Assembly (NCBI GenBank): GCA_947359465.1
Contig: OX375873.1
Span: 133,316,899 to 133,380,898 of the forward strand
Length of the DNA stretch: 64,000 nucleotides
Source of the DNA: Metellina segmentata
Lineage: Eukaryota > Arthropoda > Arachnida > Araneae > Tetragnathidae
Direction: 5' to 3'
Both the position numbers and the translations under genes were made by a program. Below are positions 47,441 through 58,033 of this stretch, piece after piece (position 1 is the stretch's first letter; every line of letters starts with the position of its first letter). The notes beneath the pieces are model-generated. The model saw nothing but the letters and a program-made list of their open reading frames with translations. It was not told the DNA's origin and ran no database searches.

Positions 47441-47803
47441 TAGTTATGAGGGATCTCGATTTAACCGTTCGAGACATGTCTTGAAAAAGGTACAGTTAAT
47501 CAGTTAAATCTATTTATTGAATTTTTTAAAGCAAATTAAAAAACTAAATCCCAAATTTTCCCAAAATAGCTTTAAACTCGAAAACAAAATTTTGCTATTA
47601 ATTAAAGCAATGATTTTCAATTTGTTTAAATGACAATACTTATTTGAAAATGTAATATCACACAAAACGTTATAATTCGACACTGTTAGTTAAAGAGAAA
47701 TTTACACGATTTTTTTATAGACTTTTCGTGTGTGGTTAGTTTTTTTAGTTTTATTATGCTGATAAGAGAGGGCCACGCCAATCTTCTCTGGCGTACTAGA
47801 TCG
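47441..47803. other. Unassigned AT-rich DNA
   Basis: Nothing recognised. Confidence 0.5.
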
Positions 47804-47912
47804 GTATTTTTAATTAACGTCGCACTGGCGCAACACAACTGGCTATTAACGATGGTCCGGGATCAATCCCCAAGGGAAAGAGCCGAGGACAACACCAAGT
47901 AATTTTGAAGCA
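47804..47912 (-). mobile_element. SINE-A 3' fragment, inverted
   Basis: The reverse complement reads GGTGTTGTCCTCGGCTCTTT, CCCTTGGGGATTGATCCCGG and AGTGCGACGTTAATTAAAA, the SINE-A tail. Confidence 0.8.
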
Positions 47913-48952
47913 AAATAAGATGACACTGGCGTACAAGGATACACAAGGAAAATAATGTGTATTGCTAAAATTTTAGCTTGAGTTCTTAACTTTATAACTT
48001 TGAAATAACAAATTTCTTTTTATGTATAATATGCATTGAAATTACTTCTCATTGAAAACTAGTATCACAACAATAACATAATTACATTTATAGCGAACAT
48101 AAACTTTAAAACATCAATTCTTTTCACATAAAATTAAAAAACTAATATTAGTCAAGTTTGTATTGAAAACAACAGAAAAGGAACACTCAACCATTCCACG
48201 AAAAAATATGTCGAAAAATGATATCTGCAACACTTCTTATTTCAGAGACCTGTCCCAAGTATTGTCACTTTAAGTTCACACTTAAGAATTAAATGTCAGA
48301 CAGGTTTCAGTAATTACCCTCTTGCGAAAACACAGATAAAAAGCGATTCGGATATACTCGTAGCTGTATAATAAAGTCTAAACATCCTTTATTCGAACAA
48401 ACTTTTTCCATACCATGCCGCATACGAAACAATATTTCATTCTAAAATTGAGTCGATCCTGTAAATCACATTGAAAAAGATCCAGTCTTTTTTGTACCAT
48501 CCTTACGCTTTCTGGGTTGAAAAATGAGAACGATGCAGCTGGAGTCTTGTTGAATTGGAATTGGTTGAGACATTTTCCATTTTCTGATGTCGATGTATAT
48601 TTGGAAACTTATTGTCCAAGATAAAGTCAGTATGTTCTTTTCTTACGTTCTGAGAATAGAATATGTAATAAACGGGGGAAAAAAGAGTCTTCATCTGCTT
48701 CTAGACCAGATGTTACGAAACGGTATTTCGAGGCAATTCTCTCTTAAGATAATAATCTTTAACTGCCTTTTCTTTAATAAAATAATGACAAAAATTCTCT
48801 TGATCTGAGATGACATAAAAATGAAAAGGATGTTTAAGATATGAAAAAGCCTTTGTGTGTTATTAAAGAACTTTACCGATTTCGATAACCGCTTGGTAAA
48901 ATGGCGGGGCAGAAACCGGAGTGTTACAACATAGAAACTCAATACAATCAAA
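47913..48952. other. Unassigned AT-rich DNA
   Basis: Overlapping short frames at 48503-48981 are not recognisable proteins. Confidence 0.5.
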
Positions 48953-49173
48953 GACCGTCGTGTACCTGGGGGCTGGTGCACGTTAAATCTGTCTCAAATG
49001 CCCTAACGTTGTCTTGGTGTGGAAGTTTGAAAAGTGGAGTGCCAACTCAGGTGTTGACCAAGTCATCTGAACCTGTTTCCACACGACGAAGTGTCCTGTG
49101 ATCTTTCCCTTCGGGATTGATCCAGACTGTTGCCAATAACTTGTTGTGTTGCTATAGTGTAACGTTAGTTAAA
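48953..49173 (+). mobile_element. SINE-A copy with a SINE-B-like start
   Basis: The body and tail are SINE-A (GGTGTGGAAGTTTG, CTCAGGTGTTG, GTTGTGTTGCTATAGTG). The first bases AAAGACCGTCGTGT, however, match SINE-B at 56571, not the SINE-A tRNA head. It could be a mosaic or a member of an intermediate family. Confidence 0.75.
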
Positions 49174-49494
49174 ATGCTTACCCACCATTCAAATTTTGAA
49201 TGTAGCGACTAAGAAATCTGAATCGATGGTCAGATATAAAGAATAAATGCATATCAGTTTTGATTAATAAAAAATAATCATTTGAGTGATGGAGAAAGAA
49301 CTTTAAATATTTTCCCTTCCTCTTTTTTTAAGCAGCAACGACTCATATATTATTACTCATCTATTATTATTATTAGTAGTAGTATCTCATCCTTTTCATT
49401 CAACGTCTAACTATTCATCTATTGACTCATTAAAGTTCGTACCGTTATGTGGTCCCCAAAAGAATCTCTTTTTTTTACTGAAAACTACATCGAA
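49174..49494. other. Unassigned AT-rich DNA
   Basis: Nothing recognised apart from a short (ATT)n/(TAG)n patch near 49350-49385. Confidence 0.5.
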
Positions 49495-49650
49495 TCAGTA
49501 TGGTGTGTGCTGTTCTGTTCGACGACCTTTCCATCTCTCCAGTAGTTTCATCATCCCGCCCTCATAGAAGGCCTGAGATTTCTGGCTAAAGAACTGATCC
49601 AGGTGACGAAACTTTCTGAACCTTTTAATTCATGTAGAATCGTCGATGGT
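49495..49650 (-). pseudogene. Mariner transposase C-terminal fragment
   Basis: The minus strand reads RKFRHLDQFFSQKSQAFYEG, then GMMKLLERWK, which is the typical ending of mariner-type transposases (FF/FY-x-GI-x-x-L-x-x-RW). After a one-base shift VVEQNSTHH follows, matching the usual continuation. Catalytic residues are not included. The rest of the element was not found nearby. Confidence 0.7.
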
Positions 49651-50129
49651 ACACTATACATACTTATTTTGCGTCTGCAAAGCATCTTTGCCTTTTCGGA
49701 ACTAAAAAAAAAAGGTATAATCAGTCGGAAATGCTCCTTCGTCTCAGCCGTTTTTAATGCTTAACACAATTTAAAAAACACAACCCAATAACACAATTCC
49801 GTTTTCACATACTCTCTGAATTTCTTTCTTTCAAACAACATCAAAGCTTTAAACGTTCAAAGTAGATAACACTTTTTGCGATGCAATGCCATCTAGCGGC
49901 AATAACTGAACGAACCTTTGCATCAACCCCACTACTTCCATTGTACCCCGGACAATATTCACATAAAATAGACACTGATAAGGAACTCTTTCTCAATACG
50001 AAGCGTACAAAGCGAAAAAGACTCAATATCGCATTTACTTTTCATAGTCATTCCTCTCTTTGTGTAGTCCTCTCTTTTGTATCAGTAAATCTTTCATTGT
50101 GTGCCTGTCTATAACTTGATACTGTAGGT
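49651..50129. other. Unassigned DNA
   Basis: No supportable gene. Confidence 0.5.
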
Positions 50130-50200
50130 CCTGTGTCTGGCACAGCATGGCCAAATGTGGCAATTGCGCCATAGAAACCCAACCAACCAAACTTTACATA
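50130..50200 (-). repeat. Family-G head fragment, inverted
   Basis: The reverse complement reads GGTTGGTTGGGTTTCTATGG, CGCAATTGCCACATTTGGCC and ATGCTGTGCCAGA. Confidence 0.65.
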
Positions 50201-50214
50201 ATCACACTATTCAT

Positions 50215-50700
50215 CAAATCGCGCCTTCGATGAAGAACTCGTTGCCCAACACTTCGCCATTACCATTTCGAATTTCCGCCTTTTACCAGTTGCTCTATGC
50301 GCTCCTCTAACCCTCTTCTAAATGCCTTTTCATGAAATTGCAGACCCGGAGAAGGCCAATAAAACACTCTCTTCTAAGGGCAAAATTATCGTAAAGGTTT
50401 CATGTACCTAATTACATGAATCTACCCGATCAACAAGCCCGTGGAATGGTTAAGGAAGGTAATACGGGCCGGACATTGGGTGTGGCCGGCCCGCAAGAAC
50501 GAGGATAGCTATCAATTATTCAGCTGTTTAGTTAATGCGAAGGCGGATTAAACTCTGCCAGAATGAGCGATCAGACAGCCATAAATCAATACACAAAGGT
50601 TAAGATACGTCGAGGAAGATTTATTCGGATATTTGCAATCGCTTAGATCGTTTCTGTGATCGCTTCTGAGGCTCGATACAAGCAATGCAGATAGAAGTGC
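50215..50700. promoter_or_regulatory. GC-richer island with hairpins and homeodomain-like words
   Basis: Unique in the window. A perfect 8-bp stem (CGGGCCGG/CCGGCCCG) lies at 50465-50472 and 50486-50493. CATGTA-CCTAAT-TACATG lies near 50400. TAATTA, GGATTA and CCATAAATCAAT words are clustered. No coding frame is recognised. The regulatory call is inference. Confidence 0.3.
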
Positions 50701-50727
50701 TTCAGTTTTCCAAGATACATTTATTTA

Positions 50728-50955
50728 TGTTGGTTGGTTATTTTGGCGCTGTATGACGCAATGGTCATAGTTAGCCAAACATAAAACAACGTCCAATAAA
50801 AAAGATTGTGCATGGGGAAAAATAGAGATTGAAGAATAGAATAATAGGAAAAAATCAGATAAATATTGCTTGGGTATCCGGGGAAGAAAGGGGAAAAGAA
50901 AAGACCACAAGACAACCTCGGTTCCGTGAAGCCAGTACACGCCAAAAGGCCATAG
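50728..50955 (+). repeat. Family-G interspersed repeat, copy 3
   Basis: GTTGGTTGGTTATTTTGGCG, then GACGCAATGGTCATAGTTAG, AAACAACGTCCAATAA and AAGACCACAAGACAACCTCG-type blocks. Overlapping minus-strand frames here are not genes. Confidence 0.65.
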
Positions 50956-53900
50956 AATATTTCAGCTAATTCCAATAATTAGTTTTTTGCGCTCCTTTAA
51001 ATTTTTCTCACTTTGTAGTAGAATATGTTCCATATTCCACACCATGTTGTGGAATATGCAACAATTCCAAAATCCATTGCACAGTTTATTCGGAGATTCA
51101 TCGCCGTAACACATATTTACAGAAACATAACACATGTTGAAACATGACAATTTGTTAATTCGCTAATAGCTCGTAAAAGCAGCCAATATCAATGATAATG
51201 CAAATTACAATTTTAGCACGAACAGAATGACTTGAAATTATGTGAATATAAACTTATCGGTGGTAAAAGGAAACACTATTTAAGACCAAATAGTTTTCAT
51301 TCCCGTATGCAAAATTAAAACTAGGATTTAAACAGTGTTGTAACTTAGAATGACATCCGAAACTTTCATGACTTGCGAAGTTATTTAAGACACCCAAATC
51401 CAACGTAGTATAATCATTCAGAAGTCCAAGTAGAAAGCATTCCTTAAATTGCAGATCTAGCAGCTTACATGAATGGACGAGGGATTTTCTCTAGATTTAT
51501 AGTTGTGGCTAAACTGTCTTTCCGGCGAAATGCAAGCAAATTTCGAGAGTTCTGAAGAAGACTTCAAATTACACATAAATAATGCATGAGGAAACATTTT
51601 ATGTTAGTGAGGACATCAATTTCTGAATCGCAATGACGTCACCAGATTCAAAATGTTTCTATAAAAAATATCTGTCTCGAAAAAGCAAGTTATACATATT
51701 TCTTACGTACTTTCAACATTTTATATTGAAGCAGGTGGAAACAGATGTTTAGGCAGTTTTTTCGAATGTAATTTATACCACTATAAGTTAAATATAAAAT
51801 TGGCGCATATTTTAAGTTTTATAAACAAAGTTGAAAATAAATGTTTTTTTACAATAATATTAGTTCGAAAATTGTAATGAATTTCAAGAAATCAACTGTC
51901 TAATGTTTCAGTGAATAATATAAAAGCTACGAACCAAGAACAGTTAAAGTTTTTGTAAGCCTATTTGAGTATCTTTATGCAATTATTTTCATTAATTCGC
52001 TTTTTTTGTTAAGATCACATTTATGCTTCTCACAATCACTCTAAAGAAATATCATTTAAAATTGAGCACTTAGATGCAATGATATATGACCACTGAAAAT
52101 TAGAACAGAAACTTCAGAAGATTCAAAACCGCACGACAAAATCAATAATTTGCTTTTTTTGTTTAAATCTGACATACAAAATCTCGAAGTCACCAAATTA
52201 TGTGTTTTATTTGTCAGAAAGTGATGTAAAGGAAGAAAATACTTTTAAATAGTGAATTTCATGGTTAGTTAAATATTGATAACTTTGGGACGAACAAATG
52301 ATTTTTCTCTTAAAGTCTGGAGTTGTCAGACTAAATGTTATAGGGTTTTGTAACAAAAATTGTAATATGATCATCCGTTGATAAGTTGTTTTTCAAATAT
52401 GATAATACATATACTCCTAACCAAAACATTTATACAAAAAAATCATACTGTGTGGAGCTTGCCATTTGCATTACAGGAAAATAAGGCAACGTAAGAACCT
52501 GGAATTTTGCAAAGATAGATTGCATTACGATGATGTGCCCCTTGGGTTTCGATTTTCAAATTTGTGAGTTTTAGGTAGAAACAAATTGAAAAAATCTAAA
52601 ATACGAATGTGTTTTTGTGAAGTTTGCTCACAGGAAAGAGCGGTTTCATAAGACACCAATCATTCAGATTGCATTACCCCAGTATTGCTGGAAAAAAATT
52701 CCAAAAACTATTTTTAACGAACCTAAGTTCTAATTTATTATGTTTCCAACTATTTTTTTGTTTCTTTCCAAACTTTGAACAGTTTTCAATACTTAAGAGA
52801 TGATGTAAAAGCATTTCATTTTGAAATTTTATAAGCAATTCTAAAGATCACATTTTACTGCAATTTCAAATACTTTAATTTTGTTGGAAAGGAATGTTTA
52901 TTTAACAAGAGAAGAGTAAGAGAAAAAATCTCAGAAAACAAAAATTTAATTTTTTTACTCGGTATCTGACTGCTTGCTTAGCATTGGCAAAACTTATATT
53001 TATTTTTCATGTTTAAAGTTGAGTTATTGGGTTTTATTGACGAATATACAAAAACGTTACATAAGTACATATATAATTCTGTAAAGATATACATGATTTC
53101 CATTCAGAAACCGATGTCCAAATTGAAAATATAACGTAAGAATTAGATTCGAACCTGTGTGTTTGTTGGTCTGACGAAAATTTAAACTTTTTGTCAGTTT
53201 TAGATGATTATTAATGCTAGAAAATATCGGAACTAACACTATTCCAAAATTAAGAAAACTTTATCTTCATGACAGAACTTTGATGTTGTTATGCTTACGA
53301 ATTGAAGCTATTCTTATGCAACTTCAACTTACGTGCAAAATGTTTGTTAAAAACAATAATTTATTTTCTTTAAAAAAAATTCTGTCAAACACCAGCTTTT
53401 TCTGAAAACTAATCGATTAACTTTGCTTTGTCTATGAGAGTGATATACAGTGCAAAGAAACGAATCACCGAAAGACAAGGACTTTAATTCGGATTAACAG
53501 TACGGAATACGTATAGGAAGCTTGTTCTACCATAAAACAACAGAGCCATCAGCATTTAGCTTTACAGAAAAAGTCTCATTCAAGGAAGGCATTTATTTTT
53601 AAAATAAATCTTTGCTCCTCCATGAGCTAGAGAATAGAATTTTCACCGAGTTTATTTCCTGAGACATTAATCATGTAACATCGTACCAAATTCATTTCTC
53701 ATCCATTCGTTAATGATGGTGAAGTTCGGAACTATCGCATCCTTGATGCAAGAGTGCCGTGAGTCAAAATATTGATAGAAAAACTGAATACAAGGCTATT
53801 CACCCTAGGTTTGTCTTTTAAGCAGGAGCAATGCTGAGCAGTCATTGATTCATAAAATAAATAGAACAATAAATGTTTTAAGTGGTGTGTAGCAACCAGT

Positions 53901-54287
53901 GACTTTGGGGCCCAAGCTCCCTTATAGTTGGTTAAAATTTTTTTACATACATCTTTACAGGTAACACAGTACGAGTACACAAAATTGTTGTATTATGCTC
54001 ATTAAATAAAATAACAATAAATGTAATTTATATTTTATTTATCATTATAAATATGTAAATATGCAAAATATAAAAGCAAGATGATTATAAATCTGTTTTT
54101 CTAAACTTACATATCTCTTGATTTACTTATCCTATCTACGCTAAGTTTGATAAAAAAATGAATAGCTAACTTAATTCAAACATAGCCTAGCAAAACAAAG
54201 TACAAAGTTAAGACTTTTAGTGGAATTTTTAAAAATTCAATTCCTTGATTTTAATTCGCCAAAAATCATTGTACTGTTAACTCAACC
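50956..54287. other. Long AT-rich stretch, nothing recognised
   Basis: No gene or repeat family. A 10-bp inverted repeat CATATTCCAC/GTGGAATATG with an 8-nt loop lies at 51031-51058. A single ACAGTGCAAAGAAACG word at 53449 resembles a Tc1 end but has no partner. Confidence 0.45.
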
Positions 54288-55345
54288 ACGACCGAAATGA
54301 ATCTTACCTACTCTATTGACCGTTACTAACCTATATTCAAAGATTTTGTATTACATGTATCGCATAAGTCAATGTTCCTTGCCTAATAGGAAAGGTTTCG
54401 CTACCAAATACAAACTAAGTTACGATCTACTCTACTGAGTGTTATTAACTAATTTTTATAGGTTGTTTTTTGTTTAAAGTAGTCCACGACCCAATGTTCG
54501 TTCTATAAATAAGACTGAAATGTTCCGGCAAATGAAACCCAATTTACACTTCTATGTGTCATTAACCCATCTTCATATGTTGCTATCTTCTCTTCGGAAT
54601 TGATCCTGAACCATTGCTAATAGCACAGTGTTTTTCTCCAGTGCGACTTAAATGTAGCTGCCTACCGTATGATGCTTTATTAAAGGAACCATAAAATATG
54701 ATGTTTCTTGACACAGATTAAAATGAAACGTCCCATCGCAGAAAACCAATTGAAGCCTTTATACACTACTATTCCCATACTTAGTTATCTATTATTCGTC
54801 CCGTTACTAACCTATCTTTCATACTAATTTTATTAAATGTACCCTAAAACCCTATGTTCCTTGATCAAAGCCTAAATTGAAACGTTCCATAACTAAAAAT
54901 AAATAAAATTCAGCAAACTCTAATAAATGTTATTAACCGATTCTCATATGATGTTTTAATAAATGCACCCCCAAACCAAATGTTATATGACTATAAGGTC
55001 AAAATGGAAAGTTTCGCAACTAAAAGCAAATGAAACCCGGTCTATACTAAGTGCTATTCATGTGACGTTTTTTCAAAGTTACCCTATACCAAGTGTACAA
55101 GCTAAAATGAAAAATTCCTTAACTAAAGACAAATGAAATCCGCTCTACTAGAAGTTATTAATACACCCTCAGCTGATGTTTCATTAAATGTACCACAAAA
55201 CCAATGTTTATTGAGCATAGCCTAAAAAGAAACGCTTCGTTACTAAAAGTAAATCCTATCCACTCTACTGAGTGCTTTCAGGTTTTATTAAATGCACCCC
55301 CAAACCTAATATACAGACCAAAATGAAACGTTCCGCCACCCGAAA
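54288..55345 (+). repeat. Degenerate tandem array, unit about 100-150 bp
   Basis: About eight diverged units in one orientation. Each carries an AAAATGAAACGTTCC-like word (near 54390, 54513, 54720, 54870, 55003, 55105, 55230 and 55320) and a CTCTACTGAGTGTTATTAAC-like word. Most also have an ATGTTTTATTAAATGCACCC-like word. A SINE-A tail interrupts it at 54585-54655. No coding potential. Confidence 0.85.
54585..54655 (+). mobile_element. SINE-A 3' fragment inside the array
   Basis: Contains CTTCGGAATTGATCCTGAAC, ATTGCTAATAGCACAGTG and CCAGTGCGACTTAAATG, in the order of the SINE-A tail. Confidence 0.65.
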
Positions 55346-55976
55346 ACAATGTTCTCATGATCAAGCGATAATAACAAGAGCGGTTATCGTTATCCACCAA
55401 ATCTCGTCCACTCCTGTAAGCTGTCCAAGATCACACCACACTATTAATATCCTGCCCATACATCACAATAGCCACCCACTCAGATCTCTTCCCTCCGGCC
55501 AAACTAATCTTTCAAGATCTTGTAAAACCGTTCCACCGTCTCATCAAGAGGTCGCCACCTCGGCCAAACAATCACTCAGAAGAAAAGGAGGGGGACGGAG
55601 TCGCGATTGTGATTTCTGGGGGATGACCCTCTGAGGAACACTGGAGAAGGAAGTCCGTCCGGCCACCCCCGCAGTCCGGTGTGTTGGGCCATTACGCTCG
55701 GTGGACTCGGGTCATTAGAGCTTCCTTCTTTCGCTCTGTGGTCTGTCACACGGCTTCATAAATAATCCCTCCACGGGCGGAAGGGGAACTAGAGCTAGAG
55801 GCCACTCCGGGAACGGAATTGAGGGGACACGTATCTGCTATGCTATCCTATCGCACTGATAGTGGTGAAGACCAAAGCATTTATTTGTACGACAGAATCT
55901 CGTTAACCTCTTGGAGTATCCGTTTTGGATGGATGGTAAGAGATGTAGCTCAAACGTGTCAGTTCCAAGTCACCTT
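55346..55976. other. GC-richer unique island
   Basis: Starts exactly where the tandem array stops. CpG-containing, with no family partner. Frames at 55272-55634 and 55819-56091 cross feature borders and are not recognisable proteins. Possibly conserved noncoding DNA. Confidence 0.35.
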
Positions 55977-56215
55977 CAGGATAGGCCTCCAGTTGCAATT
56001 TTTAGTCGCGCGTTTTTTCAGTCGGAAAAATAAAACTCATTGTTTTAAATACAAGTGCACACATTTGCGACTAAACAATCGCACCGATTAAAAAGTTGCA
56101 TCCGGTCCTGTTTTCGCTGTGACGCGACTGTGAATCACACGGACAATGAATCACAAGGACATGCATGGACGTCCACCTACTTGCGATAGTTTAGTCGCGC
56201 GTTTTCCCAAGGTCA
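55977..56215 (+). mobile_element. Family-C fragment, left end
   Basis: Starts CAGGATAGGCCTCCAGTTGC and follows the family-C element at 3319-4022 through GCGACTAAACAATCGCACCG and CCGGTCCTGTTTTCGCTGTG. The right end is missing. Confidence 0.7.
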
Positions 56216-56274
56216 ACTTTTTTTATACATTAAATTATGTTTTTTTTATTCCTCTAATTCAAGTTTCTATATTT

Positions 56275-56365
56275 GCGATCGTTGAAGTAAAAGTAAACAT
56301 TTTAACGTATTTGAAATCTGCGGAAAATTTTACATCAGATCGATGACCTTAAATGTGATTTTCTT
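56275..56365 (+). repeat. Family-D repeat, copy 2
   Basis: GCGATCGTTGAAGT, TGCGGAAAATTTTACATCAG, then CCTTAAATGTGATTTTCTT. Partner at 33860-33975. Confidence 0.7.
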
Positions 56366-56497
56366 AAAACAGATATTTAATTATTTAATAATAATATTTC
56401 TACCATGTTACTGTTAAACAACCCAAACAAAACCCACCAAATACTTTACTCTAAAAATACGTTTTAGTATGCAATAATAATTATTAAGTTAATGTTC

Positions 56498-56902
56498 GGG
56501 CTGTGGGTTCTGTCCTCAACGGAGCCTGCACTTCTGATGATTGCGAGATCGGCGCTTCGACCTGGCTAAAGACCGTCGTGTTCACTAATGGTGACTGGGG
56601 CACGTTAAATAGGTCGTGGTCATAAAGTCCCCCATGTTTCCATACCAAATCAATACCTCTGGGGGTACCTGATCAGGGGGTTATCGGCCTCTGATTGGGA
56701 TCTAAATTACAATATGTGTGAGTGAATGGATGTATGAAAGTGACCTTCCTGTAAAAACGTATGTGTCATGTATGTCTAGCAAAGTCGGCCTTCCTCAAAA
56801 TGGGGCTCAATAACATAGAAGGCGCACCCCCTTCGCCTCTTGCCGTTTTCGACAGGCCTGGCACTCCTCTGGACTGCCAGTGTAGGCATGAGAAACAACA
56901 AC
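56498..56902 (+). mobile_element. SINE-B copy 2 with (CAA)n tail
   Basis: Perfect 12-bp target-site duplications AAGTTAATGTTC at 56486-56497 and 56903-56914. The insert ends AAACAACAAC. The body matches the inverted copy at 2655-2986, with 14 extra bases at the 5' end and a different last third. A central block (GGGGCACGTTAAATAGGTCG) resembles the SINE-A middle (GGTGCACCTTAAATCTG). Confidence 0.92.
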
Positions 56903-57045
56903 AAGTTAATGTTCAAAAAAAAGTATTAATGGGACCTCGCTATATTATTATGTCAATCGGTTTACAAGAACTTTTAATATTACCTTACAAAATCTTAACT
57001 CATTCCAACAATTAGGTTCTGTGCTACTAAATTTTCCTCACAAAA

Positions 57046-57345
57046 TTAGTTCCGCAAAATGAACGTAACACAACCGGTTGTAGAATGTCGTCTACACGAC
57101 CGGTATACTGCAAGTGCGCCAGAAAAGACTACCAAAGGGGTCCGGCTTTCGAAGGAGATGGCAACCGAGACCATACGCCCTGTTGTGGGCATATGTGGCG
57201 TGCGATAGTAAGGGCAAGATCTCCACGTTGGCCTGGTCGTCTCCATACCCGTCTGTGGTTGACGTCAGGACACAATTGGAAACGGAACTCATCACTACAG
57301 ACTATACGTCCCCAGTCAGCGCCGTTCCAAGTTTATCGAGCCTGT
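57046..57345 (-). pseudogene. Tc1-type transposase fragment
   Basis: The minus strand reads DWGRIVCSDEFRFQLCPDVN, then HRRVWRRPGQRGDLALTIAR, then, after a frameshift, ISFESRTPLVVFSGAL. This is the part around the first catalytic Asp (SDE) of a third Tc1 subgroup, distinct from the two full-length elements. The N-terminus, the second and third catalytic residues and the terminal repeats are missing. Confidence 0.8.
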
Positions 57346-57511
57346 ACTACTATAATTCTGCACCTTCTTGGTGCGTCGATTTTTTTATAGAGTGTATGAT
57401 TATTATAATACATTAGTCTACTAACTGTAAATTAGCATTTTGTTTACTCTACATTTATTGGTGACTTGAAATATCTTTTTTTTTCTCCTGCTGCGTGGGT
57501 GACATTGCTCG
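57346..57511. other. Unassigned AT-rich DNA
   Basis: Nothing recognised. Confidence 0.5.
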
Positions 57512-57796
57512 TTGTGTTATAGAACCAGGTTTTGTCAAGCACCTAAAATAGACGTGCAAAAAGAAAACTTTACACGAAAACCTTTTAAGGTAAGTGTAAT
57601 AAAAGAGCAGAAGCACGTAGAAGTAAAAAGACCCTTTTCTGCTGAATCTGCGTGCTTATTTAGTAGCAACGTAAATCTTGAGAATGCTATAAAAATGTTT
57701 AAAGAGAAGTATAAAGCTGTTGGTCTTCAAACTCTAGCCTTTTATGCATTCTGCAAAGCATCTCTGCGTGTAAGATTATCTTTAAGCGGTGTTTAA
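57512..57796 (+). CDS. Uncharacterised ORF, possible host exon
   Basis: A 94-codon frame of ordinary amino-acid composition, including KRPFSAESACLFSSNVNLEN and AIKMFKEKYKAVGLQTLA, with no low-complexity bias. I do not recognise the protein. A TTGTGTTATAG acceptor-like word precedes position 57523, and AAG|GTAAGTG, a strong donor-like word, lies near 57589-57595. If that donor is used, only the first 66 bases or so would be exon; if not, the rest of the frame is. Neighbours are transposon remnants. It may equally be a chance frame. Confidence 0.2.
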   Translation: MCYRTRFCQAPKIDVQKENFTRKPFKVSVIKEQKHVEVKRPFSAESACLFSSNVNLENAIKMFKEKYKAVGLQTLAFYAFCKASLRVRLSLSGV

Positions 57797-58033
57797 AAGA
57801 TAATATAGTTTTCTCTTTCTAAACCCTCATTTTTTATTGTTCCCATGTGAACTTTAAAAATTTATTCAAAGTAATAAGAGTTGAAAGATGTACTAAGCTA
57901 TGATGAAAACGTTGTCCCTTTTGATGAATTTCTAACCAGGAAATAGCAAGGCAAAATTTGAATTTCACGATGTTGAAATTGATAATTTTAAATAAGTATA
58001 TTTTACAGATAATTAATATTGATGTCATTGATA
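57797..58033. other. Unassigned AT-rich DNA
   Basis: Nothing recognised. Confidence 0.5.

Noticed and set aside
53449..53475. ACAGTGCAAAGAAACG word resembling a Tc1 end
   Set aside because: No inverted partner or transposase sequence within several kb.
55272..55634. 120-residue ORF
   Set aside because: Starts in the tandem array and ends in a GC-richer island; no coding signature or family.
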